A DNA stretch of 64,000 nucleotides, from assembly GCF_003149085.1 (NCBI RefSeq), contig NZ_QGDT01000003.1:434001-498000 (forward strand). Direction: 5' to 3'. The DNA is from Dyadobacter jejuensis (GTDB taxonomy: Bacteria > Bacteroidota > Bacteroidia > Cytophagales > Spirosomataceae). Position 1 is the stretch's first letter, and each line of letters begins with the position of its first letter. Below are positions 36,653 to 45,353 of this stretch, in pieces. The notes below the pieces were generated by a model. It searched no databases. It was not told where the DNA came from and saw nothing but the letters and a program-made list of their open reading frames with translations. The position numbers were made by a program, and so were the translations under genes.

Positions 36653-38056
36653 CTACAACCAACGTATCGCTTTTTCCAAAAGGCGACTTAAGCGGGGCGA
36701 AATGGGCGGATATAGGAAGCTCAGTGATCCATACCGCCTTTTCATGACCCCTTTGGCATTGCTAAACTCTTTGAAGCCAAAAAAACCATTCGCCTTGCCA
36801 ATCCCACTCTGATTAACCCCACCAAAGGGTGTGTTGGGGCTACTGAATTGCATCAACAACTCATTAACCAAGGCATTTCCTGAACTAGTACCTTTGAGCA
36901 TGGTGTCGATAAACTCCCTATTTTTGGCATGAATGTATAAGGCTAAAGGCTTGTCTTTGGCACGAATCATGGCTAATACCTCCTCTTCATTCCTATAGGT
37001 CAGCACAGGTAATATAGGGCCAAATATCTCTTCTTGCATCAAAAGCATGGTGTCCTTAGCCTGATCGATGAGCGTGGGCGATATACTTAATTGTTTCTCA
37101 TCCCAGCTTCCCCCCACGGTAACCTGCCCTCCCTTAGCCCTGGCATCGGCTATGTAGCCCGTCAAACGGTCGAAGTGTTTCCGATTTACAATACGAGAGA
37201 ACTCCCTTGGCTCGGAGGTAAAGGTACTGTTGGGATACATATGATGAATAGCCTTTTCCATTTCCTTAAGGAAAGCCCGATGAATGGACTCGTGCACAAT
37301 AATATAGTCGGGAGCAATGCAGGTCTGGCCGGCATTGAAGAACTTCCCCCAACAAATGAGCCTAGCCGTAGTGGGCAAATCACACGAGGCATCCACAATG
37401 GAAGGCGACTTGCCCCCCAACTCTAACGTAACCGATGACAGATGAGCAGAAGCGGCCTTCATCACAATTTTACCCACCTGCGTGCTGCCCGTAAAAAAAA
37501 TATGGTCGAATGGCAATTCTAATAATTTTTCAGATACTGAGACATCCCCAGTTACCACGGCTACTTCCTGCTCTTCAAATAAGTCGGCCACCAGTTTACC
37601 CACGAACGAGGACGAGGCCGGCGTGAGTTCCGATGGCTTAATAATCGCCACACACCCGGCAGCTATTGCCGAAATAAGCGGTTTTAATGCCAGATTGATG
37701 GGATAATTCCACGGAGACATTATCAACACCTGGCCTTTGGCCTCATATTGGATATGGCTACTCGTACCCAAGGCTACCAGACCAGTAGGCTGACGGTGCG
37801 GCCCCATCCATACCTTCAGATGCTTTACCGCATATTGAATCTCATTGATCAGGACTAGGATCTCCCCAATAATGGTTTCGGAGCGGGGTTTACCTAAATC
37901 TTGGTCAGTCGCCAGACAGGCTTCATCTACATGAGCCAACAAATATTCTCTAAGCTTTAGCAATTTGCCCCTTCGTTCATGATAGGAGGTGCGGCCCACC
38001 GAATATTTATGGGCATGCTGGATAACATGCAGTCTTTGAATGGCTATATCATTCAT
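36653..38056 (-). CDS. Aldehyde dehydrogenase, class 3-like
   Basis: 467 residues, the size of NAD(P)-dependent ALDH3-type enzymes that oxidise fatty or aromatic aldehydes. Visible: MSPWNYPINLALKPLI (Asn for the active site), FFTGSTQVGKIVM, VTLELGGKSPSIVD with the general-base Glu, the catalytic cysteine in FFNAGQTCIAPDYI, and EEIFGPILPVLTYR. The C-terminal FGGVNQSGIGKANGFFGFKEFSNAKGVM is standard for the family. A short hydrophobic end (EKAIRWL) could touch membrane. It is divergent from the XRE regulator gene at 38209 and convergent with folD. Confidence 0.93.
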   Translation of the reverse strand: MNDIAIQRLHVIQHAHKYSVGRTSYHERRGKLLKLREYLLAHVDEACLATDQDLGKPRSETIIGEILVLINEIQYAVKHLKVWMGPHRQPTGLVALGTSSHIQYEAKGQVLIMSPWNYPINLALKPLISAIAAGCVAIIKPSELTPASSSFVGKLVADLFEEQEVAVVTGDVSVSEKLLELPFDHIFFTGSTQVGKIVMKAASAHLSSVTLELGGKSPSIVDASCDLPTTARLICWGKFFNAGQTCIAPDYIIVHESIHRAFLKEMEKAIHHMYPNSTFTSEPREFSRIVNRKHFDRLTGYIADARAKGGQVTVGGSWDEKQLSISPTLIDQAKDTMLLMQEEIFGPILPVLTYRNEEEVLAMIRAKDKPLALYIHAKNREFIDTMLKGTSSGNALVNELLMQFSSPNTPFGGVNQSGIGKANGFFGFKEFSNAKGVMKRRYGSLSFLYPPISPRLSRLLEKAIRWL

Positions 38057-38208
38057 AATGAGTAGATTTAGACTTTGACAACTTAAAACAACAGACTAGC
38101 TACAAAAAATATACCTCTTGGCATGTAAATGTCCAGAAAGGCATCTATATTGCTTCTTTACTAAAAATTTTGCTAATTACTAAAAATAGCATTTATGATC
38201 AGTACCCC

Positions 38209-39270
38209 ATGAGTATCGTCAGCAATAACATCAAATACCTCCGGAGATTGAACGGCTTAACTCAAGAGCAATTTGCTCGTAAGATAGGCATAAAACGCTC
38301 GCTGCTGGGCGCCTATGAAGAGGCCAGAGCGAACCCTAATATTACGAATTTAAAAAATATGGCGGCTTCTTTTGGAGTTTCCGTAGACAACCTACTTAAA
38401 AATGACTTACGCCGCCTCAGAGAGACTCCCGACACCCTACTTCCCTTAAACGTTTCGCGGCAGACGACCGTCTCCGCACATACCACGACCAGCTCTACCA
38501 ATAGCGCTACTTCTAACCGCCTATCGGTATTGTCCGAGCCACAACCTATTGAGCGGGTCCTTGAGAAGTTCACCCCTTTATCACCAGAAATCCGAACTGT
38601 CTCCCGCCAAATCAACTTAAGGCCAATACATGGGTCCTCGACCCAAACGGTGCCCTCCAGCTCCAAGGGCCCTGGTCCGAGCCATGCACCCGCACACCAG
38701 CGAATGGATGCGCCAGCCACTTCAATCCCCATTTTTAATAATCAGATTGAGCCCCGCCTCGCGCAGGAGGCTGCAGCGACCTCCGATATGCGCTATCCGC
38801 GCATCCAATGGGTGTCGCTACGGGAAGAGGCAGCGTATTTGCAACGCCACAGAGACGCCACCTATTTATCACAACTACCTGTATTTCAGCTCCCCAATTT
38901 GGACCAAGGCTATTACAGAGCATTCGAGATAGGCGACGACTTCCCTTTAAAAGACTCCATTCTGATAGGGACTTTTGTGGGAAATTGGTATGAAATAAAA
39001 GATGACGAAAACTATGTACTGGTGCTCCAAAAACATGGGGTGCTGTATCGTAAGGTCAATAACAAGGTAAAGCGTACTGGAAGCCTGCACCTGACTTCAG
39101 AAATGGGGTATATCCCTCCCTTGGACGTCCCCATTAGCGAGGTACTTGAAGTATGGGCTATTAAAGCTTATGTGAGCAAACAACTCCCCCAGCCCCGCCC
39201 ATCCTTAGCAAAACTAGCCGCCCTTCAGGAGGAAATGGCGGCAGAGATTAAGCAACTCAATAATTCCTAA
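38209..39270 (+). CDS. XRE-family regulator with an S24-like C-terminal domain
   Basis: 353 residues from ATG 38209. Residues about 4-63 form a Cro/XRE helix-turn-helix (NIKYLRRLNGLTQEQFARKIG, then SLLGAYEEARANPNI). A Ser/Thr/Pro-rich linker of about 130 residues follows. The C-terminal 150 residues resemble the LexA/S24 fold, with PVFQLPNLDQGYYRAFEIGDDFPLKDSILIG where proteases have the GDSM catalytic serine; here the serine site reads GDDF, so autoproteolysis looks lost and the domain may serve only for dimerisation or ligand sensing. It is divergent from the aldehyde dehydrogenase gene and could regulate it. Confidence 0.82.
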   Translation: MSIVSNNIKYLRRLNGLTQEQFARKIGIKRSLLGAYEEARANPNITNLKNMAASFGVSVDNLLKNDLRRLRETPDTLLPLNVSRQTTVSAHTTTSSTNSATSNRLSVLSEPQPIERVLEKFTPLSPEIRTVSRQINLRPIHGSSTQTVPSSSKGPGPSHAPAHQRMDAPATSIPIFNNQIEPRLAQEAAATSDMRYPRIQWVSLREEAAYLQRHRDATYLSQLPVFQLPNLDQGYYRAFEIGDDFPLKDSILIGTFVGNWYEIKDDENYVLVLQKHGVLYRKVNNKVKRTGSLHLTSEMGYIPPLDVPISEVLEVWAIKAYVSKQLPQPRPSLAKLAALQEEMAAEIKQLNNS

Positions 39271-39284
39271 TCGATAATGTAGTT

Positions 39285-39320
39285 AAAACTCTGGGGAGAG
39301 TCGACTCCCTCCAGAGTTTT
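39285..39320. terminator. Terminator after the XRE regulator gene
   Basis: AAAACTCTGG (39285-39294) pairs with CCAGAGTTTT (39311-39320), a perfect 10-bp stem with A and T flanks; the 16-nt loop region can pair further. It lies between the XRE gene and the convergent gene ending at 39356. Confidence 0.75.
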
Positions 39321-39355
39321 AATAATATAAAAACAAGTATAACTCCCTTTTCCGA

Positions 39356-40129
39356 TTAGCGGGTCAAGAGATCCTGAAAGGTATTTTCTATTTCAACAAG
39401 ATGCTTACTTTTAGCATTAGGCTCCAGGACGCTAACACCCAGCTGATACCATAACCCATCGCCTGCAGTCAGATACGATCCCTTTTTCCTTGGTTTAGAA
39501 TCACTAGCCTCCTCGTAGAGGAATTCGGCACTATAGATGATGTCCAAAATACGCTTAAGCTGTTCCCAAGGGAGCTCTTCCTCCCTACCCAAACTATTCT
39601 TAATATAAAATGACTTACTAGCAAAAGAGGCTGTCAGATCGACAGATACTTCCTCGTCTCCAATATTCATATAGGTCAACTCGAATGGCTTTTCTTTTCC
39701 GGCCACTTCTACGATGGCTTGCATAAATTCTTGCAAGAAATAAGCCCATCGTTCCCGATCGACCGGGTATATTGTCACGTATTTATGATCTTCTTCGAGT
39801 TCAATCTCTACAAAATCTTCAAATTCGTTTTCCTCGCGGCGGCGAATCATCTTTGAGGAAACAAAAATATCCTGAAACTCTTCGATCCAGACAGGAGGAA
39901 TCTTTCCCTTCCAGCTAAAATCGTCGTCCATCGTAAAGCCTTCATTATAGATTTCGTCCTCAGTTAGCTCCTCCCTTCCTAAATACTTTATAGAAAAATC
40001 AATGAACAAATCGTTTTCTGAGCGAATATCTAGCTTCAGACTGTCATAATGCGAGAAGGGTGCCGGGATGGCTGGTGCCGTTTGAAACCTTACCGTGTAT
40101 TTTCCGGGAAGTTGTAATTCTTTATTCAT
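39356..40129 (-). CDS. Conserved-type protein of unknown function coupled to menE
   Basis: 257 residues, acidic, without signal peptide or membrane segment. No catalytic motif is evident; the sequence alternates strands and helices (KYTVRFQTAP, FIDFSIKYLGREELT, VWIEEFQDIFVSSKM, ERWAYFLQEFMQAIVEVAG). Its ATG overlaps the menE stop by 4 bp (ATGA), so it is probably translated with menE. I do not recognise a family. A role in menaquinone synthesis is suggested only by position. Confidence 0.7.
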   Translation of the reverse strand: MNKELQLPGKYTVRFQTAPAIPAPFSHYDSLKLDIRSENDLFIDFSIKYLGREELTEDEIYNEGFTMDDDFSWKGKIPPVWIEEFQDIFVSSKMIRRREENEFEDFVEIELEEDHKYVTIYPVDRERWAYFLQEFMQAIVEVAGKEKPFELTYMNIGDEEVSVDLTASFASKSFYIKNSLGREEELPWEQLKRILDIIYSAEFLYEEASDSKPRKKGSYLTAGDGLWYQLGVSVLEPNAKSKHLVEIENTFQDLLTR

Positions 40130-41193
40130 GTTGTTTGTTTAAAAAACGATTCAGCCGTCTTTTTTTTATCTATCTTATCGGTAGCGGTTTTCTGGAACAC
40201 TCCGGTAAAATAAATTTCTTTGGGGCTTTCATAATTTGATAGTAATGGCTTTAATTGGCTAAGAATCCAGTTTCTGGAAGGCTTTTGCCCATCAAGGTTC
40301 AAAAATAGCACTAATTTTTGACCTAGTCGCTCATCGGATTCGTACCAAGTAAAAAATGGCCACTCCAGCCCTTGTCTCGCCAGCCAAAGGGCGATCTTCT
40401 GGTCTACCTGGTCGAGCACTATTTTAACGCCCCCAGAGTTGATCACATTGTCGGCTCTTCCAATCCATTCGAAATGTCGATCGTCGATGATCCGCACCAA
40501 ATCGTTGCATTGGACCAGCTGCCCGGCTGTCACCTCCCCTGTAATATGGATACAGCCCCGGGAGTCCGTCCCAATACTAATCCCGGGTAAGATGGTATAA
40601 TAGGGATCCAAAGCGGGATTTAGTCGCTTTAAAGCGATATGACTTACCGTTTCGGTCATTCCATAACTTTGATAAACCCGAATGGGTGTCCGGGAAATTT
40701 TTTGCTGTAAACTAGGAGATACGGGCCCGCCACCTAGCAATAGGAGTGCAACCCTATCCAAGGCCTGAGGGGTCCTAGGGTCAGTCAAGATAGCTTCCAA
40801 CTGTAGGGGTACCATGGCGGTAAAATCAAAAACCTCGGACTCGGGAAGCGTTATGAAAGGGTTGGCCGCTGGGGGTACGATGGTGAGCTCCCAATCCAGT
40901 ACCATAGCCCTGACGAGCATCATCATACCCGCAATATAGCCCGTATTCAGGCAAACCAACACCCTAGAACCAGCCCCCAGTTGAAGGGCCTCTCCTGTGG
41001 CTAAAGCACTGGCGGTTAGCTGATTCCTGGTGAGTACAATTTGTTTGGGTATACCTGTGGACCCAGAGGTTTTCAGATAAAACTCCTGTTGGCCGTTCAA
41101 CCAATTTTTAAGAAACACATACGCTTCGTTAAAAGGACCTTCGGCTGGGGCTATGCCATTTTGGATTGCTTGCTTATTAGTTTTCCACAGCAT
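40126..41193 (-). CDS. menE: o-Succinylbenzoate-CoA ligase-like AMP-binding enzyme
   Basis: 355 residues from ATG 41193; the in-frame ATG at 41238 would add 15 residues without family similarity. The adenylation P-loop is KTSGSTGIPKQ, then YQSYGMTETVSHIALKRL, the TDSRG acidic core replaced by GTDSRGCIHITGE, and EWIGRADNVINSGGVKI with K-K-T in the C-terminal TATDKIDKKK catalytic lysine. It is shorter than typical MenE (about 450) because of compact N-terminal and C-terminal parts, a form I have seen described in Bacteroidota. It is divergent from menB, supporting the menaquinone assignment. Confidence 0.8.
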   Translation of the reverse strand: MLWKTNKQAIQNGIAPAEGPFNEAYVFLKNWLNGQQEFYLKTSGSTGIPKQIVLTRNQLTASALATGEALQLGAGSRVLVCLNTGYIAGMMMLVRAMVLDWELTIVPPAANPFITLPESEVFDFTAMVPLQLEAILTDPRTPQALDRVALLLLGGGPVSPSLQQKISRTPIRVYQSYGMTETVSHIALKRLNPALDPYYTILPGISIGTDSRGCIHITGEVTAGQLVQCNDLVRIIDDRHFEWIGRADNVINSGGVKIVLDQVDQKIALWLARQGLEWPFFTWYESDERLGQKLVLFLNLDGQKPSRNWILSQLKPLLSNYESPKEIYFTGVFQKTATDKIDKKKTAESFFKQTT

Positions 41194-41419
41194 GGGTATT
41201 CGTATTCTACTATGATTAAAAATTCCTGGGAACGCCACGCTAAAAGTCTATGGCAGAGTTGCCCGAAATATTTTTATACTATTATAATTCGAAAGATAAA
41301 TATAAGTTTTTGACTGTCCGAAAAACAATCTTTAATTTCGCCATACCAAGTAAGGAGCTTCCAACAGAATGGATCTATCAACCCAGCAATGGGTACAGCA
41401 GGATTCCGTTGATGCCCCT

Positions 41420-41448
41420 CTTGCCAAAATCCTAATCGGATAATTTTA
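41420..41448 (+). promoter_or_regulatory. menB: Candidate menB promoter
   Basis: CTTG (41420-41423), a 17-bp spacer, then TAATTTTA (41441-41448), one base from TAnnTTTG. It lies about 30 bp before the menB ATG. Short spacing and a mismatch make it tentative. Confidence 0.35.
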
Positions 41449-41479
41449 CAGATTTATTAAGTAACACAAAAACAGTTAT

Positions 41480-42304
41480 ATGTCTAGTTCGATTCAGTGG
41501 GAAACCATCAAAGAATACCAAGATATCCTATTTTCTCTTCATGAGGGCATAGCAAAGATAAGTATTAACCGTCCCCATAAGCATAATGCGTTCACTCCGC
41601 AAACCGTGCAAGAGATGATCGATGCCATGCACATCTGCAGGGAGGACCCTCGCATAGAAGTCATTATCATCACAGGAGAAGGAGGCAAGGCCTTTTGCTC
41701 GGGTGGCGACCAGTCGGTACGGGGGCATGGAGGATATATAGGTGAGGACCATGTACCTCGCTTAAACGTATTGGATCTACAGAAAATGATACGGTCCATA
41801 CCCAAAGTAGTTATCGCGATGGTGGCTGGATGGGCCGTTGGAGGAGGACATGTGCTGCATGTGATATGCGACATGACCATCGCCGCCGACAATGCCAAAT
41901 TCGGACAAACCGGACCTAAAGTAGGAAGTTTTGACGGTGGGTTTGGAGCCTCGTATCTGGCCAGAGTGGTAGGTCAGAAAAAAGCGAGAGAAATATGGTT
42001 CTTATGTGATCAGTACGATGCTACCGAAGCGCTCAACATGGGGCTAGTCAATAAGGTAGTTCCTCTAGAAGAACTCGAAGCGACGACGGTAGAATGGTGT
42101 AAAAAAATTCAAGTTAAGAGCCCTCTCTCCATCCGCATGCTGAAGTCGGCTTTCAATGCCGAACTGGACGGACAAGCAGGTATTCAGGAGTTGGCCGGCA
42201 ACGCTACCCTACTCTACTACCTAACCGAAGAAGCCAAGGAGGGCTTTAATTCTTTTCTTGAAAAAAGAACACCGGATTTTAGCAAATTCCCCAAATTTCC
42301 TTGA
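41480..42304 (+). CDS. menB: 1,4-dihydroxy-2-naphthoyl-CoA synthase
   Basis: Crotonase-fold enzyme that cyclises o-succinylbenzoyl-CoA in menaquinone synthesis. 274 residues, usual length. Signatures are [22 protein letters not shown] at 73-82, the oxyanion-hole [19 protein letters not shown], and the MenB-specific [33 protein letters not shown], with the catalytic Asp-Gly-Gly. The C-terminal [19 protein letters not shown] also matches. menE lies divergently 286 bp away; other men genes are outside the window. Confidence 0.97.
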   Translation: MSSSIQWETIKEYQDILFSLHEGIAKISINRPHKHNAFTPQTVQEMIDAMHICREDPRIEVIIITGEGGKAFCSGGDQSVRGHGGYIGEDHVPRLNVLDLQKMIRSIPKVVIAMVAGWAVGGGHVLHVICDMTIAADNAKFGQTGPKVGSFDGGFGASYLARVVGQKKAREIWFLCDQYDATEALNMGLVNKVVPLEELEATTVEWCKKIQVKSPLSIRMLKSAFNAELDGQAGIQELAGNATLLYYLTEEAKEGFNSFLEKRTPDFSKFPKFP

Positions 42305-42322
42305 TTTTAGTACAAAAGACGG

Positions 42323-42355
42323 GCGGGCTCAATTTCATTATAAAATTGAGCCCGC
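42323..42355 (+). terminator. Hairpin after menB
   Basis: GCGGGCTCAATTT (42323-42335) pairs perfectly with AAATTGAGCCCGC (42343-42355), a 13-bp stem with a 7-nt loop. It starts 18 bp past the menB stop. A/T-rich sequence follows without a clean T tract. Confidence 0.7.
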
Positions 42356-42376
42356 ATAAAATATAAATAACCTAGC

Positions 42377-42787
42377 ATGAATTATTGGTTGATCAAATCA
42401 GAACCTTTCAAATACTCATGGGATCATTTCGTAGAAGAAGGCCAGTCCATGTGGGATGGAGTAAGGAACTACCAGGCTCGTAACAACATGATGGCCATGA
42501 AAACAGGCGACCAGGCCCTGTTTTACCATAGCAATGAAGGCAAAGAAGTGGTGGGAATTGCCAAAGTGTCAAAGGAACATTATCCTGACCCCACCACGGA
42601 CGATCCCCGTTGGGTGGTTGTCAACTTTGTGCCAGTTGCTAAGCTCCCCAAAGCCATCAGCCTTAAGCAGATTAAGCAAGATCCTACCTTACAGGATATG
42701 GCCTTAGTAAAACATTCTCGACTTTCGGTAGCCCCCCTAAAGGCGGAAGAGTTCGATCATATTGTCGCACTAGCTTATGAAACATAG
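42377..42787 (+). CDS. EVE-domain protein
   Basis: 136 residues, entirely one EVE domain (PUA-like fold, thymocyte nuclear protein 1 family). Marks are MNYWLIKSEPFKYSWDHF at the N-terminus, WDGVRNYQARNNM, GDQALFYHSNEGKEVVGIAKV, and YPDPTTDDPRWVVVNF. EVE domains bind modified bases, and some serve in modification-dependent restriction or RNA modification reading. No nuclease is fused or adjacent here. The stop overlaps the next gene by 11 bp, indicating coupling to a secreted protein, with no obvious functional link. Confidence 0.93.
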   Translation: MNYWLIKSEPFKYSWDHFVEEGQSMWDGVRNYQARNNMMAMKTGDQALFYHSNEGKEVVGIAKVSKEHYPDPTTDDPRWVVVNFVPVAKLPKAISLKQIKQDPTLQDMALVKHSRLSVAPLKAEEFDHIVALAYET

Positions 42788-44348
42788 AGGGTACTATTGG
42801 ATAGGACTCGTGCTAGCACTGGCGTTATACGTCAGTGGACAGATAGGATATGCCCAAGAAATAAAAAGGATAGAAATCCCGACAGAGGGGAATACGGAGA
42901 GTATCCAAACCATCCCGCTGGGTCACGAAGGGGTAATTGTAGTTTCTAAGCCCAATAAAGGGGCCTTTTTGGTTCAAAAATTCAATAGTGAGTTAAGTAA
43001 TATATGGTCCATTGAAGGTCCGATAGAGCCTAGCCTCCAATTCATTTCGTCGTCATTTGACGGCCATTCGGTGTTCCTGTTGTTTGGCAAGAATCGTAGC
43101 GTCTATTACACCATTGTGAAAGTCAATATAGGTCCGGGATTTTTGGAGACTTTTCAAATTGAGACCGTGGCCAAGTTCGAAATTACCGACTTCGTAACAT
43201 TGGGCTACTCGATGTTTATGGCCGGAACCATACGAAATGAAGCCGTACTGCTTCACTCCAGGCTCGACAACGCCCAAACCCGGCTCTTACCCACAGCCAT
43301 AAAAGGGTCAACGGTCATACAATCTTTAGAACTGGATGCTGTAAACCGGCTGGTCAATGTGAACTTTGCCATAAAAAAGAACCGCCAGACAAAAATAATG
43401 GTGCGGGCCTACACCGAAGACGGCCAACAGGCCATTGAAATACAACAAACGCCAGATCAAGACTATTCCCTGTTGAATGGCAGGATACAAATTTTGAATG
43501 ATAGCACCCAGCTGCTGGTAGGAACCTATGGTTATAGAAACATGCAGAGTAGCAATGCCTCGGCATCTCAAGGGTTGTATATCAGTAAGTTTATACGACA
43601 AAAGGAGGTATATACGAGATATCATAGCTTTACCGATTTTGAAAACTTCTTTAGTTATATGAACGACCGGCAACAAGAAAAGCTGGAGCGAAGAATAGAC
43701 AGAAAAAAAGAGTCAGGACAAGACTTGAAGCTCAATTATCGTTTGCTGATGCACGACTTGAAACCCGATGGCGAAAATTTCCTCTTAACGGCCGAAGTAT
43801 TCTACCCTGAATTCACCTACCGAACCTCCGGGATGGGCTCGGGGTACAGCAACCTCATGGGCTATTCTTTTGGCCGGGGACTTTACAATCCTTACCTATA
43901 CAACCCCATGTACGCTGGCCGAGGCTACAACCAACAGGTATTCGATGGTTTTACTTATACCCATGCCATTATTGCGGGAATCTCCCCCAAGGGCGACCTC
44001 CTATGGGATAATAGCATCAGTTTCGATGAAATGAAGAGTATGGAATTACGCCAAAAAATTAAAGTCCAAAATGAGCCCAATGGACAACTGACGGTAGCCT
44101 ACAGCAAGGAGGGAAGCATAAAAACGACCGTCATCCAACAAGACAAGGTGATATCAGCGGAACGCAGCATTACCGTACCCAGTACACATGCTGGAGATAA
44201 AATAAAAAAGACAACCACCGATGATGTCGATTATTGGTTCGACCAATACTTCCTCGCCTGGGGTGTTCAAAGAATCACCAACAATAAGGCATCTGAACAA
44301 AATCGGGGCAGACGTAACGTTTTTTACCTTACAAAATTGGCTTTTTGA
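42777..44348 (+). CDS. Exported 523-residue protein of unknown function
   Basis: A signal peptide (WIGLVLALALYVSGQIGYAQ) ends near residue 26. The mature part appears to be repeated beta strands of about 40 residues (GHEGVIVVSKPNKGAFLVQKFNSELSNIW, SVFLLFGKNRSVYYTIVKVNI and similar), suggesting a beta-propeller-like protein. A Gly/Tyr-rich segment (about 355-390, GMGSGYSNLMGYSFGRGLYNPYLYNPMYAGRGYN) is unusual. It overlaps the EVE gene by 11 bp. I do not recognise a named family; a periplasmic or surface role is likely. Confidence 0.75.
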   Translation: MKHRGYYWIGLVLALALYVSGQIGYAQEIKRIEIPTEGNTESIQTIPLGHEGVIVVSKPNKGAFLVQKFNSELSNIWSIEGPIEPSLQFISSSFDGHSVFLLFGKNRSVYYTIVKVNIGPGFLETFQIETVAKFEITDFVTLGYSMFMAGTIRNEAVLLHSRLDNAQTRLLPTAIKGSTVIQSLELDAVNRLVNVNFAIKKNRQTKIMVRAYTEDGQQAIEIQQTPDQDYSLLNGRIQILNDSTQLLVGTYGYRNMQSSNASASQGLYISKFIRQKEVYTRYHSFTDFENFFSYMNDRQQEKLERRIDRKKESGQDLKLNYRLLMHDLKPDGENFLLTAEVFYPEFTYRTSGMGSGYSNLMGYSFGRGLYNPYLYNPMYAGRGYNQQVFDGFTYTHAIIAGISPKGDLLWDNSISFDEMKSMELRQKIKVQNEPNGQLTVAYSKEGSIKTTVIQQDKVISAERSITVPSTHAGDKIKKTTTDDVDYWFDQYFLAWGVQRITNNKASEQNRGRRNVFYLTKLAF

Positions 44349-44460
44349 CGTTCTTCACCCCTACCCGTGCTCGACTTCCCAACAATCTGTCCCTTTCAAT
44401 AGCTTATAGTTGATCGATAGCCTTTATCTTTACATCATTATTACATAAAAACCATTTAGC

Positions 44461-45342
44461 GTGCTATTACTTACACCTGATCACCATACCGATTACCAAC
44501 TCATAGATTCAGGCGGCTACGAAAAACTCGAACGTTTCGGAGCATATACCTTAAGAAGACCAGAGCCACAGGCTATCTGGGACAAGTCGCTCCCCGAGGC
44601 CGAATGGGCTAGCCGTAGTGATGCCACTTTTAAAAAAGATAAAAACGCCCAAGAAAAAGGGCAGTGGGTAACCAAAAAGGATATGCCTGAAAGGTGGGTA
44701 ATTCAGTACCGCTCAGGAAAACTTCACCTTAGAGCCAAGCTGGCTTTGTCGTCTTTCAAACACGTGGGCATGTTCCCTGAACAGGCTACCAATTGGGATT
44801 ATATCGCCGAGAAACTAGGTAAGGTACAGGAAGAGAAACCCACAGTATTAAATCTTTTCGCCTACACCGGCATAGCCTCTTTGGCCGCTAAGGCCTGTGG
44901 TGCCGACGTGACCCATGTCGATTCTGTAAAACAAGTAATCAGTTGGTCGCGCGAGAATATGGAGCTTTCGGGCCTCGATAACATCAGATGGGTAGTAGAA
45001 GATGCCGTAAAGTTCGTCCAGCGTGAAGTGCGAAGGGGTAAGCAATACAACGGCATCATACTGGACCCTCCGGCCTATGGCAGAGGACCCGATGGTGAAA
45101 AATGGGTGTTGGAGGAACAACTCAATGAATTGTTGCGCTTATCGGCACAGCTCTTAAAAAAAGAACATTTTTTCTTTATCATCAATCTATATTCCCTGGG
45201 CCTATCCGCGTTGATCGTCGAAAATCTCATTAAAACTCATTTCGGTGAGGAGTCTGCGCATCAATTCGGTGAACTGTACATCCCCGATGAATTCGGGAAA
45301 AAGTTACCTTTGGGGGTGTTTTCCAGATTTTCGGATCTTTAA
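44461..45342 (+). CDS. Class I SAM-dependent methyltransferase, RlmI-like
   Basis: 293 residues from a GTG start (no ATG gives a full domain). The core has VLNLFAYTGIASLAAKACGADVTHVDSVKQVISWSREN (motif I and II), VVEDAVKFVQRE, and the catalytic/target loop ILDPPAYGRGPDGEKW, all typical of RlmI/RlmL-type 23S rRNA cytosine-5 or guanine-N2 methyltransferases. The N-terminal part lacks the PUA domain of E. coli RlmI and instead has a short beta domain. The rRNA site cannot be told. A TPR lipoprotein gene follows 11 bp later. Confidence 0.85.
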   Translation: MLLLTPDHHTDYQLIDSGGYEKLERFGAYTLRRPEPQAIWDKSLPEAEWASRSDATFKKDKNAQEKGQWVTKKDMPERWVIQYRSGKLHLRAKLALSSFKHVGMFPEQATNWDYIAEKLGKVQEEKPTVLNLFAYTGIASLAAKACGADVTHVDSVKQVISWSRENMELSGLDNIRWVVEDAVKFVQREVRRGKQYNGIILDPPAYGRGPDGEKWVLEEQLNELLRLSAQLLKKEHFFFIINLYSLGLSALIVENLIKTHFGEESAHQFGELYIPDEFGKKLPLGVFSRFSDL

Positions 45343-45353
45343 GGATTATCATC

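Noticed and set aside
41250-41435. Plus-strand open frame of about 60 codons between menE and menB
   Set aside because: Low-complexity N-terminal translation and no promoter or coding pattern; it lies where the divergent promoters should be.
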